Below are positions 44,256 through 53,171 of a DNA stretch of 64,000 nt, one piece after another (the first letter of the stretch is position 1; each line of letters begins with the position of its first letter). Origin of the DNA: Ahrensia marina (GTDB lineage Bacteria > Pseudomonadota > Alphaproteobacteria > Rhizobiales > Rhizobiaceae); contig NZ_JXMU01000016.1 of assembly GCF_001293565.1 (NCBI RefSeq), forward strand, positions 35,916-99,915, in the 5' to 3' direction. The notes beneath the pieces are model-generated. The model ran no database searches. It had not been told where the DNA came from and saw only the letters and a list, made by a program, of their open reading frames with translations. Position numbers and translations under genes: made by a program.

Positions 44256-45431
44256 ATGGCCCGCACGATAAAACCAATATGGCTGACCATATCGCTAATC
44301 TTTGCGGCCATAATTTCCGTACATACAGCATTTGCAGGGCCATCAATATTAATCGAAATGAAATCAGGCCGCGTACTTGAAGCCAATCAGGCTTTTGACC
44401 GCTGGAGCCCGGCTTCATTGACCAAATTGATGACGGCTTATGTGACGTTCAGAGAAATCGCAGCCGGTAACCTGACACCTTCATCGCCGGTGCGTATATC
44501 CAATAATGCGGCCAACAATCCGCCAAGCCGGATGGGTTATAAAGTCGGCTCCATCATGACGGTCGAAAATGCGCTTGAAATGCTCATCATCAAATCCGCC
44601 AATGACGTTGCCGTTGCACTTGGCGAAGCGGTTTCAGGAACAGAAAAAGAGTTCGTTGCGCGCATGAACGCAGAGGCCAAACGCCTCGGTATGACCGATA
44701 CGAATTTCACAAATCCCAACGGTTTGCATGACGAAAACCAATATACAACCGCGCGCGATCTGGGCATTTTGGCAACAGCGATACGGCGTGATTTTCCAGC
44801 CTATGATCCTATTTTTGCAGCCGAAGCAATCAGCATCGCTGGCAAGATAACCTCTACCTATAATCTGCTGCTCGGGCGTTATGACGGGGCGGACGGTATG
44901 AAAACAGGCTTTGTCTGTGCATCGGGCTTCAATCTTGTGTCATCGGCAACACGCAACGGCCTGACCATGATCGCTGTCGTTTTGGGCGCCGCTTCCCAGA
45001 AAACACGGGCCGAAGAGGCCGTAAGACTGCTGGAAAAAGGCTTTGCCAACGCCAATATGTCAGCACCGACATTGCTTGATTTGCCGCGCCCTGCAAATGC
45101 TTCCACACAAATGGCGAATATGCGCTCTGCCATCTGCACCGAAGAAGCACGGGCAACACGCTGGGACGGGCGGCAAATTGAGGGCTACATCACCTTTAAC
45201 ACGCCTGAAATCAAGGCCTTAACGCGCGCGCCCAAAGCGCTGTCTTCCGGACTTGGCGGAGCGGATGGCGTCTCAAAATCAGCGGTGATGCTCAATGGCC
45301 AGTTTGTAGAGGCTTATCCGATTCCTAGCGAAAAGCCGGTCAGACCCACTTTGTTGGAAAGCGGAGACCGCGAGCGTTTTGGTTTAAGACCTGGCTTTAC
45401 TGTGCCGGTGCCGACCCAGCGCCCTTCTTGA
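44256..45431 (+). CDS. D-alanyl-D-alanine carboxypeptidase (DacF/penicillin-binding protein 5/6 type)
   Basis: A 391-residue S11 peptidase that trims the terminal D-Ala from peptidoglycan side chains in the periplasm. A signal peptide covers about residues 1-28 (LTISLIFAAIISVHTAFAG). Active-site motifs are SLTK (about 52), SAND (about 110) and KTG in MKTGFVCASGFN (about 215). The start at 44256 follows GTAGGAG; the longer frame from 44205 is rejected. The C-terminal 35 bp overlap the convergent tusA-like gene. The C-terminal region after residue 260 is less conserved and probably forms the membrane-proximal domain. Confidence 0.92.
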   Translation: MARTIKPIWLTISLIFAAIISVHTAFAGPSILIEMKSGRVLEANQAFDRWSPASLTKLMTAYVTFREIAAGNLTPSSPVRISNNAANNPPSRMGYKVGSIMTVENALEMLIIKSANDVAVALGEAVSGTEKEFVARMNAEAKRLGMTDTNFTNPNGLHDENQYTTARDLGILATAIRRDFPAYDPIFAAEAISIAGKITSTYNLLLGRYDGADGMKTGFVCASGFNLVSSATRNGLTMIAVVLGAASQKTRAEEAVRLLEKGFANANMSAPTLLDLPRPANASTQMANMRSAICTEEARATRWDGRQIEGYITFNTPEIKALTRAPKALSSGLGGADGVSKSAVMLNGQFVEAYPIPSEKPVRPTLLESGDRERFGLRPGFTVPVPTQRPS

Positions 45432-45639
45432 GCAGAAAGCGATGCCCGCCTTCAACGGCTTCCGATGTGATCAGAGTATGGCCACGCTCGCGCACGAAAT
45501 TGGGAATATCAATTACAGCAAGCGGATCGTTCGTTTCGATCCACAATTCGTCACCGGCAGACATATCCCGCATGCGTTTCTGGGTTTTTAAAACAGGCAG
45601 CGGGCAATTCAGACCGCGCAAATCATAAATTTCAGCCAT
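45397..45639 (-). CDS. TusA/SirA family sulfur-carrier protein
   Basis: An 80-residue protein with the CPxP motif in LRGLNCPLPVLKTQKRM (about residues 6-22), whose cysteine carries persulfide sulfur for tRNA thiolation or molybdenum-cofactor work. Start MAEIYDL at 45639 is chosen; a Met four codons upstream is possible. Its last 35 bp overlap the 3' end of the carboxypeptidase gene on the other strand. It lies downstream of accA. Confidence 0.88.
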   Translation of the reverse strand: MAEIYDLRGLNCPLPVLKTQKRMRDMSAGDELWIETNDPLAVIDIPNFVRERGHTLITSEAVEGGHRFLLKKGAGSAPAQ

Positions 45640-45718
45640 TATACTGGTCACAATTTTCGATCATGATCTTCCGGCAGCCTTTGGCGTAAATCAGGATGAT
45701 AAAACCTTTGAAAGCTGA

Positions 45719-46675
45719 TTATAGATTACGCCCGATTGCCAAAAACTTTTCACGGCGCTGGCGCTTGATCTCGGCTCCGTCCTTGCCTTCAAATTCTTTC
45801 AGAGCCTCGGCAATACATTTTTCTGCCTCAACCATCACCGCATCCACATCACGATGCGCACCGCCTAAAGGCTCATCAATAATGCCATCGATAACCTTAA
45901 ACTGAAGCAGATCCTGCGCTGTGATTTTCATGGCGGTTGCCACATCTTTTGCGCGCGCTGAATCGCGCCAGAGAATTGATGCGCCCGCTTCAGGTGAAAT
46001 CACAGAATAGATCGCATGTTCCAGCATGAAAACCTTGTTCGCGGTTGCAATAGCAATCGCACCGCCGGAACCACCTTCGCCGATAACGATGGAGATAACA
46101 GGCACATCAAGATTGAGACACTTCTCGGTTGAGCGCGCAATCGCCTCGGCCTGTCCGCGTTCTTCTGCGCCGATGCCCGGATATGCGCCCGATGTGTCAA
46201 CAAGTGTGATGACCGGAAGACCAAACCGGTTGGCCAGTTCCATAATGCGCACTGCTTTGCGGTAACCTTCCGGCCGCGCCATGCCAAAATTATGCTTCAG
46301 ACGTGTTTTTGTATCAGACCCTTTTTCCTGCGCGATCACAGCAACAGGCTGGCCTTGGAAGCGGGCAAACCCGGTCACAATGGCATGATCTTCACCGAAA
46401 TTCCGGTCACCGGCAAGCGGCGTGAAATCTGTAAACAGCGCCTCGATATAATGGAGGCCGTGCGGGCGGGCCGGATGCCGGGCCACCTGCGCTTTTTGCC
46501 AAGGCGTCAACTTACGGTAAATATCGACGAGAGCGTCTTGAGAGCGCTTTTCAAGCCGTGCAATTTCGTCGGCGGTATCAACGGCGCCTTCTTCTTTTGC
46601 GGATATTTTCTTGAGCTCAAGGATCTGACCCTCAAGGTCCGCGATAGGTTTTTCAAATTCCAGATAGCTGGTCAT
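45719..46675 (-). CDS. accA: Acetyl-CoA carboxylase carboxyltransferase subunit alpha
   Basis: A 318-residue subunit that, with AccD, transfers the carboxyl group from biotin to acetyl-CoA for fatty acid synthesis. Recognisable blocks are YLEFEKPIADLEGQILELK at the N-terminus, HPARPHGLHYIEALFTDFTPLAGDR, TLVDTSGAYPGIGAEERGQAEAIA at about 160-183, and VIGEGGSGGAIAIA at about 205. Length is normal. Follows xerD on the same strand, the usual rhizobial order. Confidence 0.96.
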   Translation of the reverse strand: MTSYLEFEKPIADLEGQILELKKISAKEEGAVDTADEIARLEKRSQDALVDIYRKLTPWQKAQVARHPARPHGLHYIEALFTDFTPLAGDRNFGEDHAIVTGFARFQGQPVAVIAQEKGSDTKTRLKHNFGMARPEGYRKAVRIMELANRFGLPVITLVDTSGAYPGIGAEERGQAEAIARSTEKCLNLDVPVISIVIGEGGSGGAIAIATANKVFMLEHAIYSVISPEAGASILWRDSARAKDVATAMKITAQDLLQFKVIDGIIDEPLGGAHRDVDAVMVEAEKCIAEALKEFEGKDGAEIKRQRREKFLAIGRNL

Positions 46676-46760
46676 AGAACTCTGCCATTTTCACGCTTAC
46701 TCTTGCAGCGTGAGGTGGCGGTTTCAAGCCGCAATGTCAAGCTTTGCAAATCTGATGCAC

Positions 46761-47678
46761 TTAAATTTGTGCCAAAGGATGGTGCTCTGTGACCAATGCA
46801 TGAAGCCGCTCATCAAGCACATGGGTATAAATTTGCGTCGTGGATATATCCGAATGTCCCAATAATTGCTGCACAACGCGCAAATCCGCACCATTTTGCA
46901 AAAGATGTGTTGCAAATGCATGGCGCAAAACATGTGGAGACAATTGGCTCGGCGATAAACCGCAGCGTGCGCCGATAGCTTTTAAATCCCGCGCAAACAC
47001 CTGCCGCGCCAAGGCCTGCTCGAAATTATCGGCCGGAAACAACCATTTGCACTGGTCCGCCTTTTCATTTTGATCGCGAATTTCCAAGTGAAAATTGACA
47101 GCATCCATCGCCTTTTGCGACATCGGAACCATACGTTCCTTGTTGCCCTTGCCTTTCACAATAAAGAACGGTTCATGACGGCGCATCAGAGAGACAGGCA
47201 AGCCGACAAGTTCACTGACACGCAATCCTGTTGCATACAGCATTTCAAGCAAAGCATGATTGCGAACAGCGCGGGCTTTTAGTTTTTTCGACCGGTGCGG
47301 CGCCTGCGCTTCGCGCTCGGCCTGCTCCAGCAACCGCGAAACATCGTCTTCGCTCATAGTTTTTGGCAATATGCGCGCCTTTTTGGGCGATGCAATTGTC
47401 GCGGTCGGATCATCCGCGCGTACGCCTTCCGAATACAGAAACAAATAATATTGCTTCAATGCAGAAAGCCGCCTCGCCTGACTGGACGCGGCAAACCCTG
47501 CTGCTTCCAGTGAACCGATATAGTCCGCAATCTGGCTTTGAACGGCTTTGGCAAGTACCGTTTTACCATGGCTGCGCAAATATTGATCCGCATCGTCCAG
47601 ATCACGTCTGTAAGATGATAGTGTATTGGCAGCAGCGCCGCGCTCGGCGCTCATCATTTCTAGAAAGGCATCAATCAT
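46761..47678 (-). CDS. xerD: Site-specific tyrosine recombinase XerD
   Basis: A 305-residue recombinase that resolves chromosome dimers with XerC at dif. The N-terminal SAM-like domain covers about 1-95 (MMSAERGAAANTLSSYRRDL). The catalytic domain has Arg in ATGLRVSELVGL (about 170), Lys in KGKGNKERMVP, His and Arg in LSPHVLRHAFATHLL (about 247-261), and Tyr in IYTHV (about 284). The housekeeping context accA-xerD-aroKB argues for the core enzyme, not a phage integrase. Confidence 0.94.
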   Translation of the reverse strand: MIDAFLEMMSAERGAAANTLSSYRRDLDDADQYLRSHGKTVLAKAVQSQIADYIGSLEAAGFAASSQARRLSALKQYYLFLYSEGVRADDPTATIASPKKARILPKTMSEDDVSRLLEQAEREAQAPHRSKKLKARAVRNHALLEMLYATGLRVSELVGLPVSLMRRHEPFFIVKGKGNKERMVPMSQKAMDAVNFHLEIRDQNEKADQCKWLFPADNFEQALARQVFARDLKAIGARCGLSPSQLSPHVLRHAFATHLLQNGADLRVVQQLLGHSDISTTQIYTHVLDERLHALVTEHHPLAQI

Positions 47679-47721
47679 AAGGAAATTATAGCTTCAAAAT
47701 CTTACTGATCTGCGAAGGACA

Positions 47722-47922
47722 TCATTGAGAGGCATTTTCGTCAATGGAATCGGAGGCGGCAGGCTGAACCTCTTGCCGTACAGGGTTTATTTTATCGGTT
47801 GGTACGCGCTCGGTCATTTCCCGCTTGGTGGGTTCCACATACATGACAAGCGCAAACATCGCGCCATAAATAGCACCGCAAATAAGTCCGATTGTCATTA
47901 AAAACCGAATTAAACTCGGCAT
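47722..47922 (-). CDS. Small single-helix membrane protein, conserved beside aroK
   Basis: A 66-residue protein with one N-terminal membrane helix (FLMTIGLICGAIYGAMFALVM), then VEPTKREMTERVPTDKINP and an acidic, probably disordered tail. A protein of this form occupies the same place between xerD and aroK in many Rhizobiales; function unknown. Divergent from aroK. Confidence 0.75.
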   Translation of the reverse strand: MPSLIRFLMTIGLICGAIYGAMFALVMYVEPTKREMTERVPTDKINPVRQEVQPAASDSIDENASQ

Positions 47923-48065
47923 ATCACACCACCCAACTAACTATCATGCTTCATAAGCGGCTTTTCCGGCACAAATCAACCGCCAACTGCCCACAAGAGC
48001 ACCGACATTCTTGACAGTAGCGACAAATTTGTGCGCTAAGCGGGTCCAGAGCGAAAGACAGTTTC

Positions 48066-48656
48066 ATGGATACGGCAACTAAAAAACGCGCGGCCAATGT
48101 GCGTCATCTAATCGGGGATCAAACCATCGCGCTTGTCGGTCTGATGGGGGCAGGAAAATCTGCCATAGGCAAGAAGCTTGCGCTGGCTTTGAAATTACCT
48201 TTCGTCGATGCTGATACAGAAATTGAAGCGGCGGCAAAGATGCCCGTGGCTGAAATTTTTGAAGCTTATGGTGAGCCTGAATTCCGCCGCCTTGAGGCCA
48301 GTGTCATCAAGCGTATTTTGGAAAGCGGGCCGCAGGTTCTGGCCACCGGTGGCGGCGCTTTTATGAGCGAGGCAACCCGCGATATTATTCATGAAAATGG
48401 CATATCGTTGTGGCTGTCAGCAGATATCGATCTGCTGATGGTTCGCGTGAGTAAAAAAACGACAAGACCGTTACTGAAAAACCCCAATCCACGGGCAGTC
48501 ATGCTTGATCTTATGGAAAAGCGTTACCCGGTCTATGCCAAAGCCAATATTGAAGTCGCCTCCGAAGATCTGACAAAAGATGAAATGGCCCGCAACGTCA
48601 TTAACGCGTTGGACGATCATCTGTCCCAACACACACGGAAAGACCAACCGGCATGA
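48066..48656 (+). CDS. aroK: Shikimate kinase
   Basis: A 196-residue kinase phosphorylating shikimate in aromatic amino acid biosynthesis. Walker A is GLMGAGKSAIGKKLA (about 27-41); the substrate site includes DADTEIEAAA (about 50-59), FRRLEA and the ATGGGAFM loop (about 98-105). The lid arginine is in KKTTRPLL. Its last codons overlap aroB by 4 bp. Confidence 0.95.
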   Translation: MDTATKKRAANVRHLIGDQTIALVGLMGAGKSAIGKKLALALKLPFVDADTEIEAAAKMPVAEIFEAYGEPEFRRLEASVIKRILESGPQVLATGGGAFMSEATRDIIHENGISLWLSADIDLLMVRVSKKTTRPLLKNPNPRAVMLDLMEKRYPVYAKANIEVASEDLTKDEMARNVINALDDHLSQHTRKDQPA

Positions 48657-49777
48657 CTGACAGGAATTTGACGGAAAAGGTAAAGGTCGAGCTTGCCGAC
48701 CGCTCCTATGATATTCTCATTGGCGAACATGTACTCTTGGGTGCCGGCAAACATATCAAATCGGTTCTGCCTGATGCCAAATGCGCAATCGTCACCGACG
48801 AAAATGTCGCCGCGATCCACTTGGAAGCTTTGTTGGAAAATCTCAAAGCCGAAGGCATTGAAGCCGCGCCCATTATTCTTCCCGCCGGAGAAGCAACCAA
48901 AAGCTACGCGCACCTTCAAACTGTTATCGAAGCCATTATCGAAATGCGCCTTGAGCGGGGAGATGCGGTCATTGCGTTTGGCGGCGGCGTTATTGGTGAT
49001 TTGGCAGGCTTTGCGGCGGCGTCCGTCCGGCGCGGCATGAACTTCATACAAATTCCAACATCCCTGCTGGCACAGGTGGACAGTTCGGTCGGCGGCAAAA
49101 CAGGCATCAATTCACCGCAAGGTAAAAATCTTGTCGGCGCATTTTACCAGCCCCGGCTTGTGCTTGCGGACACAACCGTTCTCGATACCCTGTCTGAGCG
49201 CGAGTTCCGTGCCGGTTTTGCGGAAGTCATCAAATACGGCCTCATCAATGATGCCGGTTTCTACAATTGGCTTGAGCAGAACTGGGACGGGATTAAAAAA
49301 GGCGGCAAAGAGCGCATCCATGCGGTTGCAACTTCATGCCGTGCAAAGGCAGCCATTGTTGCGCGCGATGAACGGGAATCCGGCGAGCGCGCCTTACTCA
49401 ATCTTGGGCATACATTTGGCCATGCACTGGAAGGCATTACCAAATACCAGTCTGACGTGCTGGTTCATGGCGAAGGTGTCGCAATCGGTATGGTTCTTGC
49501 CCATGCCTTTTCAGCGCGTATGAACCAGTCGTCCCCTGATGATACGCAGCGCGTCAAAACTTATCTGGAAAAAGTCGGATTGCCGACAGATATGTCCGGC
49601 CTGCGCAACCATGTTAAAAGCGCTAATCAGATTATGGACTTTATCGCGCAGGATAAAAAAGTTTCACGCGGCAATCTCAATTTTATTCTGACACATGGCA
49701 TTGGTCAGGCCTATATTGCAAAAAATGTACCGGCAGCAGAAGTGCACGCCTTTTTGACGGAAGCTTTGGAGAGCTAG
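48653..49777 (+). CDS. aroB: 3-dehydroquinate synthase
   Basis: A 374-residue NAD- and metal-dependent enzyme making 3-dehydroquinate. Blocks visible: AFGGGVIGDLAGFAAA at about 105-120, IPTSLLAQVDSSVGGKTGIN at about 132-151, AEVIKYGLI at about 190, and the metal histidine in LNLGHTFGHALE at about 258. Overlaps aroK by 4 bp and directly abuts the next gene. Confidence 0.96.
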   Translation: MTDRNLTEKVKVELADRSYDILIGEHVLLGAGKHIKSVLPDAKCAIVTDENVAAIHLEALLENLKAEGIEAAPIILPAGEATKSYAHLQTVIEAIIEMRLERGDAVIAFGGGVIGDLAGFAAASVRRGMNFIQIPTSLLAQVDSSVGGKTGINSPQGKNLVGAFYQPRLVLADTTVLDTLSEREFRAGFAEVIKYGLINDAGFYNWLEQNWDGIKKGGKERIHAVATSCRAKAAIVARDERESGERALLNLGHTFGHALEGITKYQSDVLVHGEGVAIGMVLAHAFSARMNQSSPDDTQRVKTYLEKVGLPTDMSGLRNHVKSANQIMDFIAQDKKVSRGNLNFILTHGIGQAYIAKNVPAAEVHAFLTEALES

Positions 49778-51028
49778 ATGGAAATTTGGATTACAACATT
49801 AGCGATCATCGTTTTGATTGTTATGTCCGCTTTTTTTTCCGGTTCCGAAACAGCACTTACCGCTGTTTCGCGCGGACGCATGAAACAGCTTGCCAATCAG
49901 GGTGACGCGCGCGGCGAAGGCGTCAACAAATTAACCGAAAACAAGGAACGGCTTATTGGTGCCCTGTTGATTGGCAACAATATGATCAATGTTCTGTCCT
50001 CGGCGCTCGCAACCACATTATTTTTGAGTGTTTTTGGCGAAACAGGCGTTGTTTATGCGACCGTCGTCATGACGGTTCTTCTTGTTATTTTTGCTGAAGT
50101 GATGCCGAAATATTTGGCCATTTCAAAAACAGACAAATTCGCCTTGACCGTTCAGCCGGTTATCCGTGTTTTTGTCATGGTAGTCTCACCACTTGCCTAT
50201 GCGGTTGATCAAACCGTGCGTTATATTTTGGCGACCTTTGGCGTTCGGTTTGACGATAATGAATCCATTCTTTCCGGCCATGATGAACTGCGCGGTGCAG
50301 TGGAAGTGCTGCATGAGGAAGGCTCGGTTGACAAGGAAGATCGGGCGCGTTTGGGCGGTTTGCTTGATTTGAACGAGCTTGATGTGGCCGATGTGATGAT
50401 CCACCGCACCAATATCGAAATGGTCAATGCCGATGATCCGTCGGAAATGATTGTGAAGCAAATTCTGGAAAGCCAATATACACGCCTGCCTGTCTGGCGC
50501 GGTGAAACCGATAATATCGTTGGCATTGTTCATGCAAAAGACATGCTGCGCGCTTTGCACACGGTTGATAATGACCCCGGCAAAATTGACATTATGAAGA
50601 TCGCAAACAAGCCATGGTTTGTTCCCGATACAACGATGCTGCACGATCAACTTAATGCATTTCTGCGCCGCAAAGCCCACGTGGCCATTGTCGTTGATGA
50701 ATATGGCGAGCTTGAAGGTCTTGTCACACTGGAAGACATCATTGAAGAGATTGTCGGCGAGATTGCCGACGAACACGATGTTGAAGTTACCGGCGTAAAA
50801 AATGAGGCAGACGGTTCGGTTCTAGTCGATGGCTCCGTACCGATTCGTGACCTGAACCGCGCTTTGGGCTGGGAATTGCCTGACGATGAGGCAACCACCA
50901 TCGCCGGCCTAGTTATTCATGAAGCAAAACTCATACCGATGGAAAAACAAGCTTTCACATTTTACGGCAAGCGGTTTCTTGTTTTGAAAAAAGTCAAAAA
51001 CCGCATTGAAAAACTGCGCATCAAATAA
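49778..51028 (+). CDS. CNNM/HlyC-CorC family membrane protein with CBS pair
   Basis: A 416-residue protein. The DUF21 (CNNM) membrane domain covers about 1-180, including SAFFSGSETALTAVSRGRMK and AEVMPKYLAI. A CBS pair follows at about 205-335 (MIHRTNIEMV, LPVWRGETDNIVGIVHAKDML, AIVVDEYGELEGLVTLEDIIEEIVGEI), and a C-terminal transporter-associated domain ends the protein. Such proteins are linked to magnesium/cobalt efflux. It starts right after the aroB stop and is probably co-transcribed with it. Confidence 0.9.
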   Translation: MEIWITTLAIIVLIVMSAFFSGSETALTAVSRGRMKQLANQGDARGEGVNKLTENKERLIGALLIGNNMINVLSSALATTLFLSVFGETGVVYATVVMTVLLVIFAEVMPKYLAISKTDKFALTVQPVIRVFVMVVSPLAYAVDQTVRYILATFGVRFDDNESILSGHDELRGAVEVLHEEGSVDKEDRARLGGLLDLNELDVADVMIHRTNIEMVNADDPSEMIVKQILESQYTRLPVWRGETDNIVGIVHAKDMLRALHTVDNDPGKIDIMKIANKPWFVPDTTMLHDQLNAFLRRKAHVAIVVDEYGELEGLVTLEDIIEEIVGEIADEHDVEVTGVKNEADGSVLVDGSVPIRDLNRALGWELPDDEATTIAGLVIHEAKLIPMEKQAFTFYGKRFLVLKKVKNRIEKLRIK

Positions 51029-51072
51029 GCTTACAGCAATTCCAGCGTAGATTTGCTTGAGCGCTGATATTT

Positions 51073-51360
51073 CTACCAGCGCACTTTATCTGTAGTTGCA
51101 GCAGGCTCTAGGGCCAATGCGTGCAAGCCTTCATCGAGAACAGGCTTGAGCAATTCATTGATCATACGGTGTCTTTGGACACGCCCAACACCGTCAAACT
51201 TTGCCGAAATAATTCTGACACGCATATGCGTTTCACCCGATCCATCGGGTGTTCCGCCTGCGTGCCCCGCATGCAGATGGCTTTCATTGATGACTTCCAT
51301 ACGCACCGGATCAAGCGCTTGAGACAAGGTGTCCCTTATCTGTTTTTCAATTGAACCCAT
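51073..51360 (-). CDS. BolA family protein
   Basis: A 95-residue BolA/IbaG-like protein, which works with monothiol glutaredoxins in iron-sulfur handling. It has IRDTLSQALDPVRMEVINESHLHAGHAG at about 7-34 with the conserved histidines, FDGVGRVQRHRMINELLKP, and the C-terminal LHALALEP. Start MGSIEKQ at 51360 is chosen; the frame continues to 51426 without family similarity. Divergent from the J-domain gene. Confidence 0.9.
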   Translation of the reverse strand: MGSIEKQIRDTLSQALDPVRMEVINESHLHAGHAGGTPDGSGETHMRVRIISAKFDGVGRVQRHRMINELLKPVLDEGLHALALEPAATTDKVRW

Positions 51361-51502
51361 TTCATTGCCTTTCCAGCCTTGCAACGCCGCCCATGTCCAG
51401 CTAAACCGGTGCGTCGCCAAATGCACATGAATCTGTGCCTATTGTGTTGGTGGCAAAGCTGTCAATCCTTGTTTAGCGGACGTCACGTCCCACATCGGTA
51501 AT

Positions 51503-52120
51503 ATGACCCAACGATCAAAATACTTCGATAGCATCCGTATCAATCCGGGTGGCAAGAAAAAGAAAGCCGAAGAAGCGGCACGCAACAAATGCCAGTGGGC
51601 AGGTTGTGAGAAACCCGGTGCGCATAAAGCTCCGGCAGGCAGAGACCGTGAGGGCGAGTACCTGTGGTTCTGCACCGAGCACGTTCGTGAATATAACAAA
51701 AACTACAATTATTTTTCCGGCCTGTCGGACGACGACATTGCCAAGTTCCAGAAAAACTCCCAGACCGGTGACCGCCCGACCTGGAAGATGGGCACAGCCA
51801 ATTCCGAGGCGAAACGCTCTGCACCGATTTTTGCAGACATGAAATCCGGTTCGGCCAAAGCGATGCGTATGCGCAATCCTGCCGCTTGGGATAATGTTGT
51901 GAACGCGAAACCGGTGCGTCGCCTGAAACCGCTTGAAGCAAAGGCGATTCGTACACTTGGTCTTGAGCAAACAGCGACATCTGATGAGATTAAAGCGAAA
52001 TACAAAGAGCTTGTGAAAAAACACCACCCCGACGCCAATGGCGGTGACCGCACATCTGAAGAGATTTTCCGTGAAGTCATTCAGGCGCACAAAATTCTTA
52101 AATCAGCAGGCATGGCCTGA
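51503..52120 (+). CDS. J-domain protein with N-terminal Cys/His module
   Basis: A 205-residue protein. The C-terminal J domain (about 145-203) keeps the HPD tripeptide in VKKHHPDANGGDRTSEE, so it can stimulate an Hsp70. The N-terminal part has CQWAGCEKPGAHKAP and WFCTEHVREYNKNYNYF, which could form a zinc site. This architecture is conserved next to bolA and cobS in rhizobial genomes; client unknown. Confidence 0.88.
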   Translation: MTQRSKYFDSIRINPGGKKKKAEEAARNKCQWAGCEKPGAHKAPAGRDREGEYLWFCTEHVREYNKNYNYFSGLSDDDIAKFQKNSQTGDRPTWKMGTANSEAKRSAPIFADMKSGSAKAMRMRNPAAWDNVVNAKPVRRLKPLEAKAIRTLGLEQTATSDEIKAKYKELVKKHHPDANGGDRTSEEIFREVIQAHKILKSAGMA

Positions 52121-52174
52121 TACTGCATAAATTAAAGGACGATGATCGCGCAAATAGCGCATCAAGGAGACATT

Positions 52175-53161
52175 ATGAATAAGATCGATCTCGATATCGC
52201 GAATATGCCAGACACAATGGTTGATGTGCGCAAAACTTTCGGCATTGACGTCGATCTGGAAGTGCCTGCCTACAAAACGGCCAATAATTATGTGCCGGAA
52301 ATCGATGAGGGTTATGTTTTTGACAAGCCAACGACGCTCGCCATTCTGGCCGGCTTTGCGCACAACCGTCGCGTTATGGTTTCAGGCTATCACGGCACGG
52401 GTAAATCAACCCATATCGAGCAGGTTGCGGCGCGGCTGAACTGGCCATGTGTGCGTATCAATTTGGATAGCCACGTTTCACGTATCGACCTTGTGGGTAA
52501 AGATGCAATCGTTCTGCAGGACGGCAAACAGGTTACCGAATTCAAAGACGGCATCTTGCCATGGGCCTACCAGAACAATGTCGCGCTTGTATTTGATGAA
52601 TATGATGCCGGTCGCCCTGATGTGATGTTTGTCATTCAGCGTGTGCTTGAATCATCGGGTCGTTTGACATTGCTTGATCAGAGCCGCGTGATCCAGCCCC
52701 ATCCGGCATTCCGACTGTTTGCCACAGCCAATACGGTTGGCCTTGGTGACACAACTGGTCTTTATCACGGCACACAGCAGATCAACCAGGCGCAAATGGA
52801 CCGCTGGTCGATTGTGACAACACTGAACTATCTGCCGCATGATCAGGAAGTGGAAATCATCCTGTCCAAAGCGCCGCAATACCGCAATGAAAAAGGTCGT
52901 GAGACTGTCAACGCCATGGTCCGCCTTGCCGATTTGACACGCAACGCCTTTATCGCGGGCGATCTTTCAACAGTGATGTCACCAAGGACCGTTATTACAT
53001 GGTCTGAAAACGCTGCGATCTTCAATGATATCGGCATGGCCTTCCGCCTTACATTCCTGAACAAATGTGACGATCTGGAGCGCACACTTGTGGCCGAATT
53101 CTACCAGCGTTGCTTTGGCGAGGAACTTGCTGAATCAGCCGCCAATGTCGTGCTGAGCTAA
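52175..53161 (+). CDS. cobS: Aerobic cobaltochelatase subunit CobS
   Basis: A 328-residue AAA+ ATPase that, with CobT and CobN, inserts cobalt into hydrogenobyrinic acid a,c-diamide in aerobic vitamin B12 synthesis. Walker A is [18 protein letters not shown] (about 75-92) and Walker B is [11 protein letters not shown] (about 138). The N-terminus [17 protein letters not shown] is typical. The ATG at 52175 follows AAGGAGA; the frame from 52142 is rejected. Confidence 0.95.
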   Translation: MNKIDLDIANMPDTMVDVRKTFGIDVDLEVPAYKTANNYVPEIDEGYVFDKPTTLAILAGFAHNRRVMVSGYHGTGKSTHIEQVAARLNWPCVRINLDSHVSRIDLVGKDAIVLQDGKQVTEFKDGILPWAYQNNVALVFDEYDAGRPDVMFVIQRVLESSGRLTLLDQSRVIQPHPAFRLFATANTVGLGDTTGLYHGTQQINQAQMDRWSIVTTLNYLPHDQEVEIILSKAPQYRNEKGRETVNAMVRLADLTRNAFIAGDLSTVMSPRTVITWSENAAIFNDIGMAFRLTFLNKCDDLERTLVAEFYQRCFGEELAESAANVVLS

Positions 53162-53171
53162 CGGAGTAAAC

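Noticed and set aside
46761..47678. Tyrosine recombinase as evidence of an integrated element.
   Set aside because: It sits between accA and aroKB as the core XerD does in rhizobial genomes and has standard XerD length and motifs.
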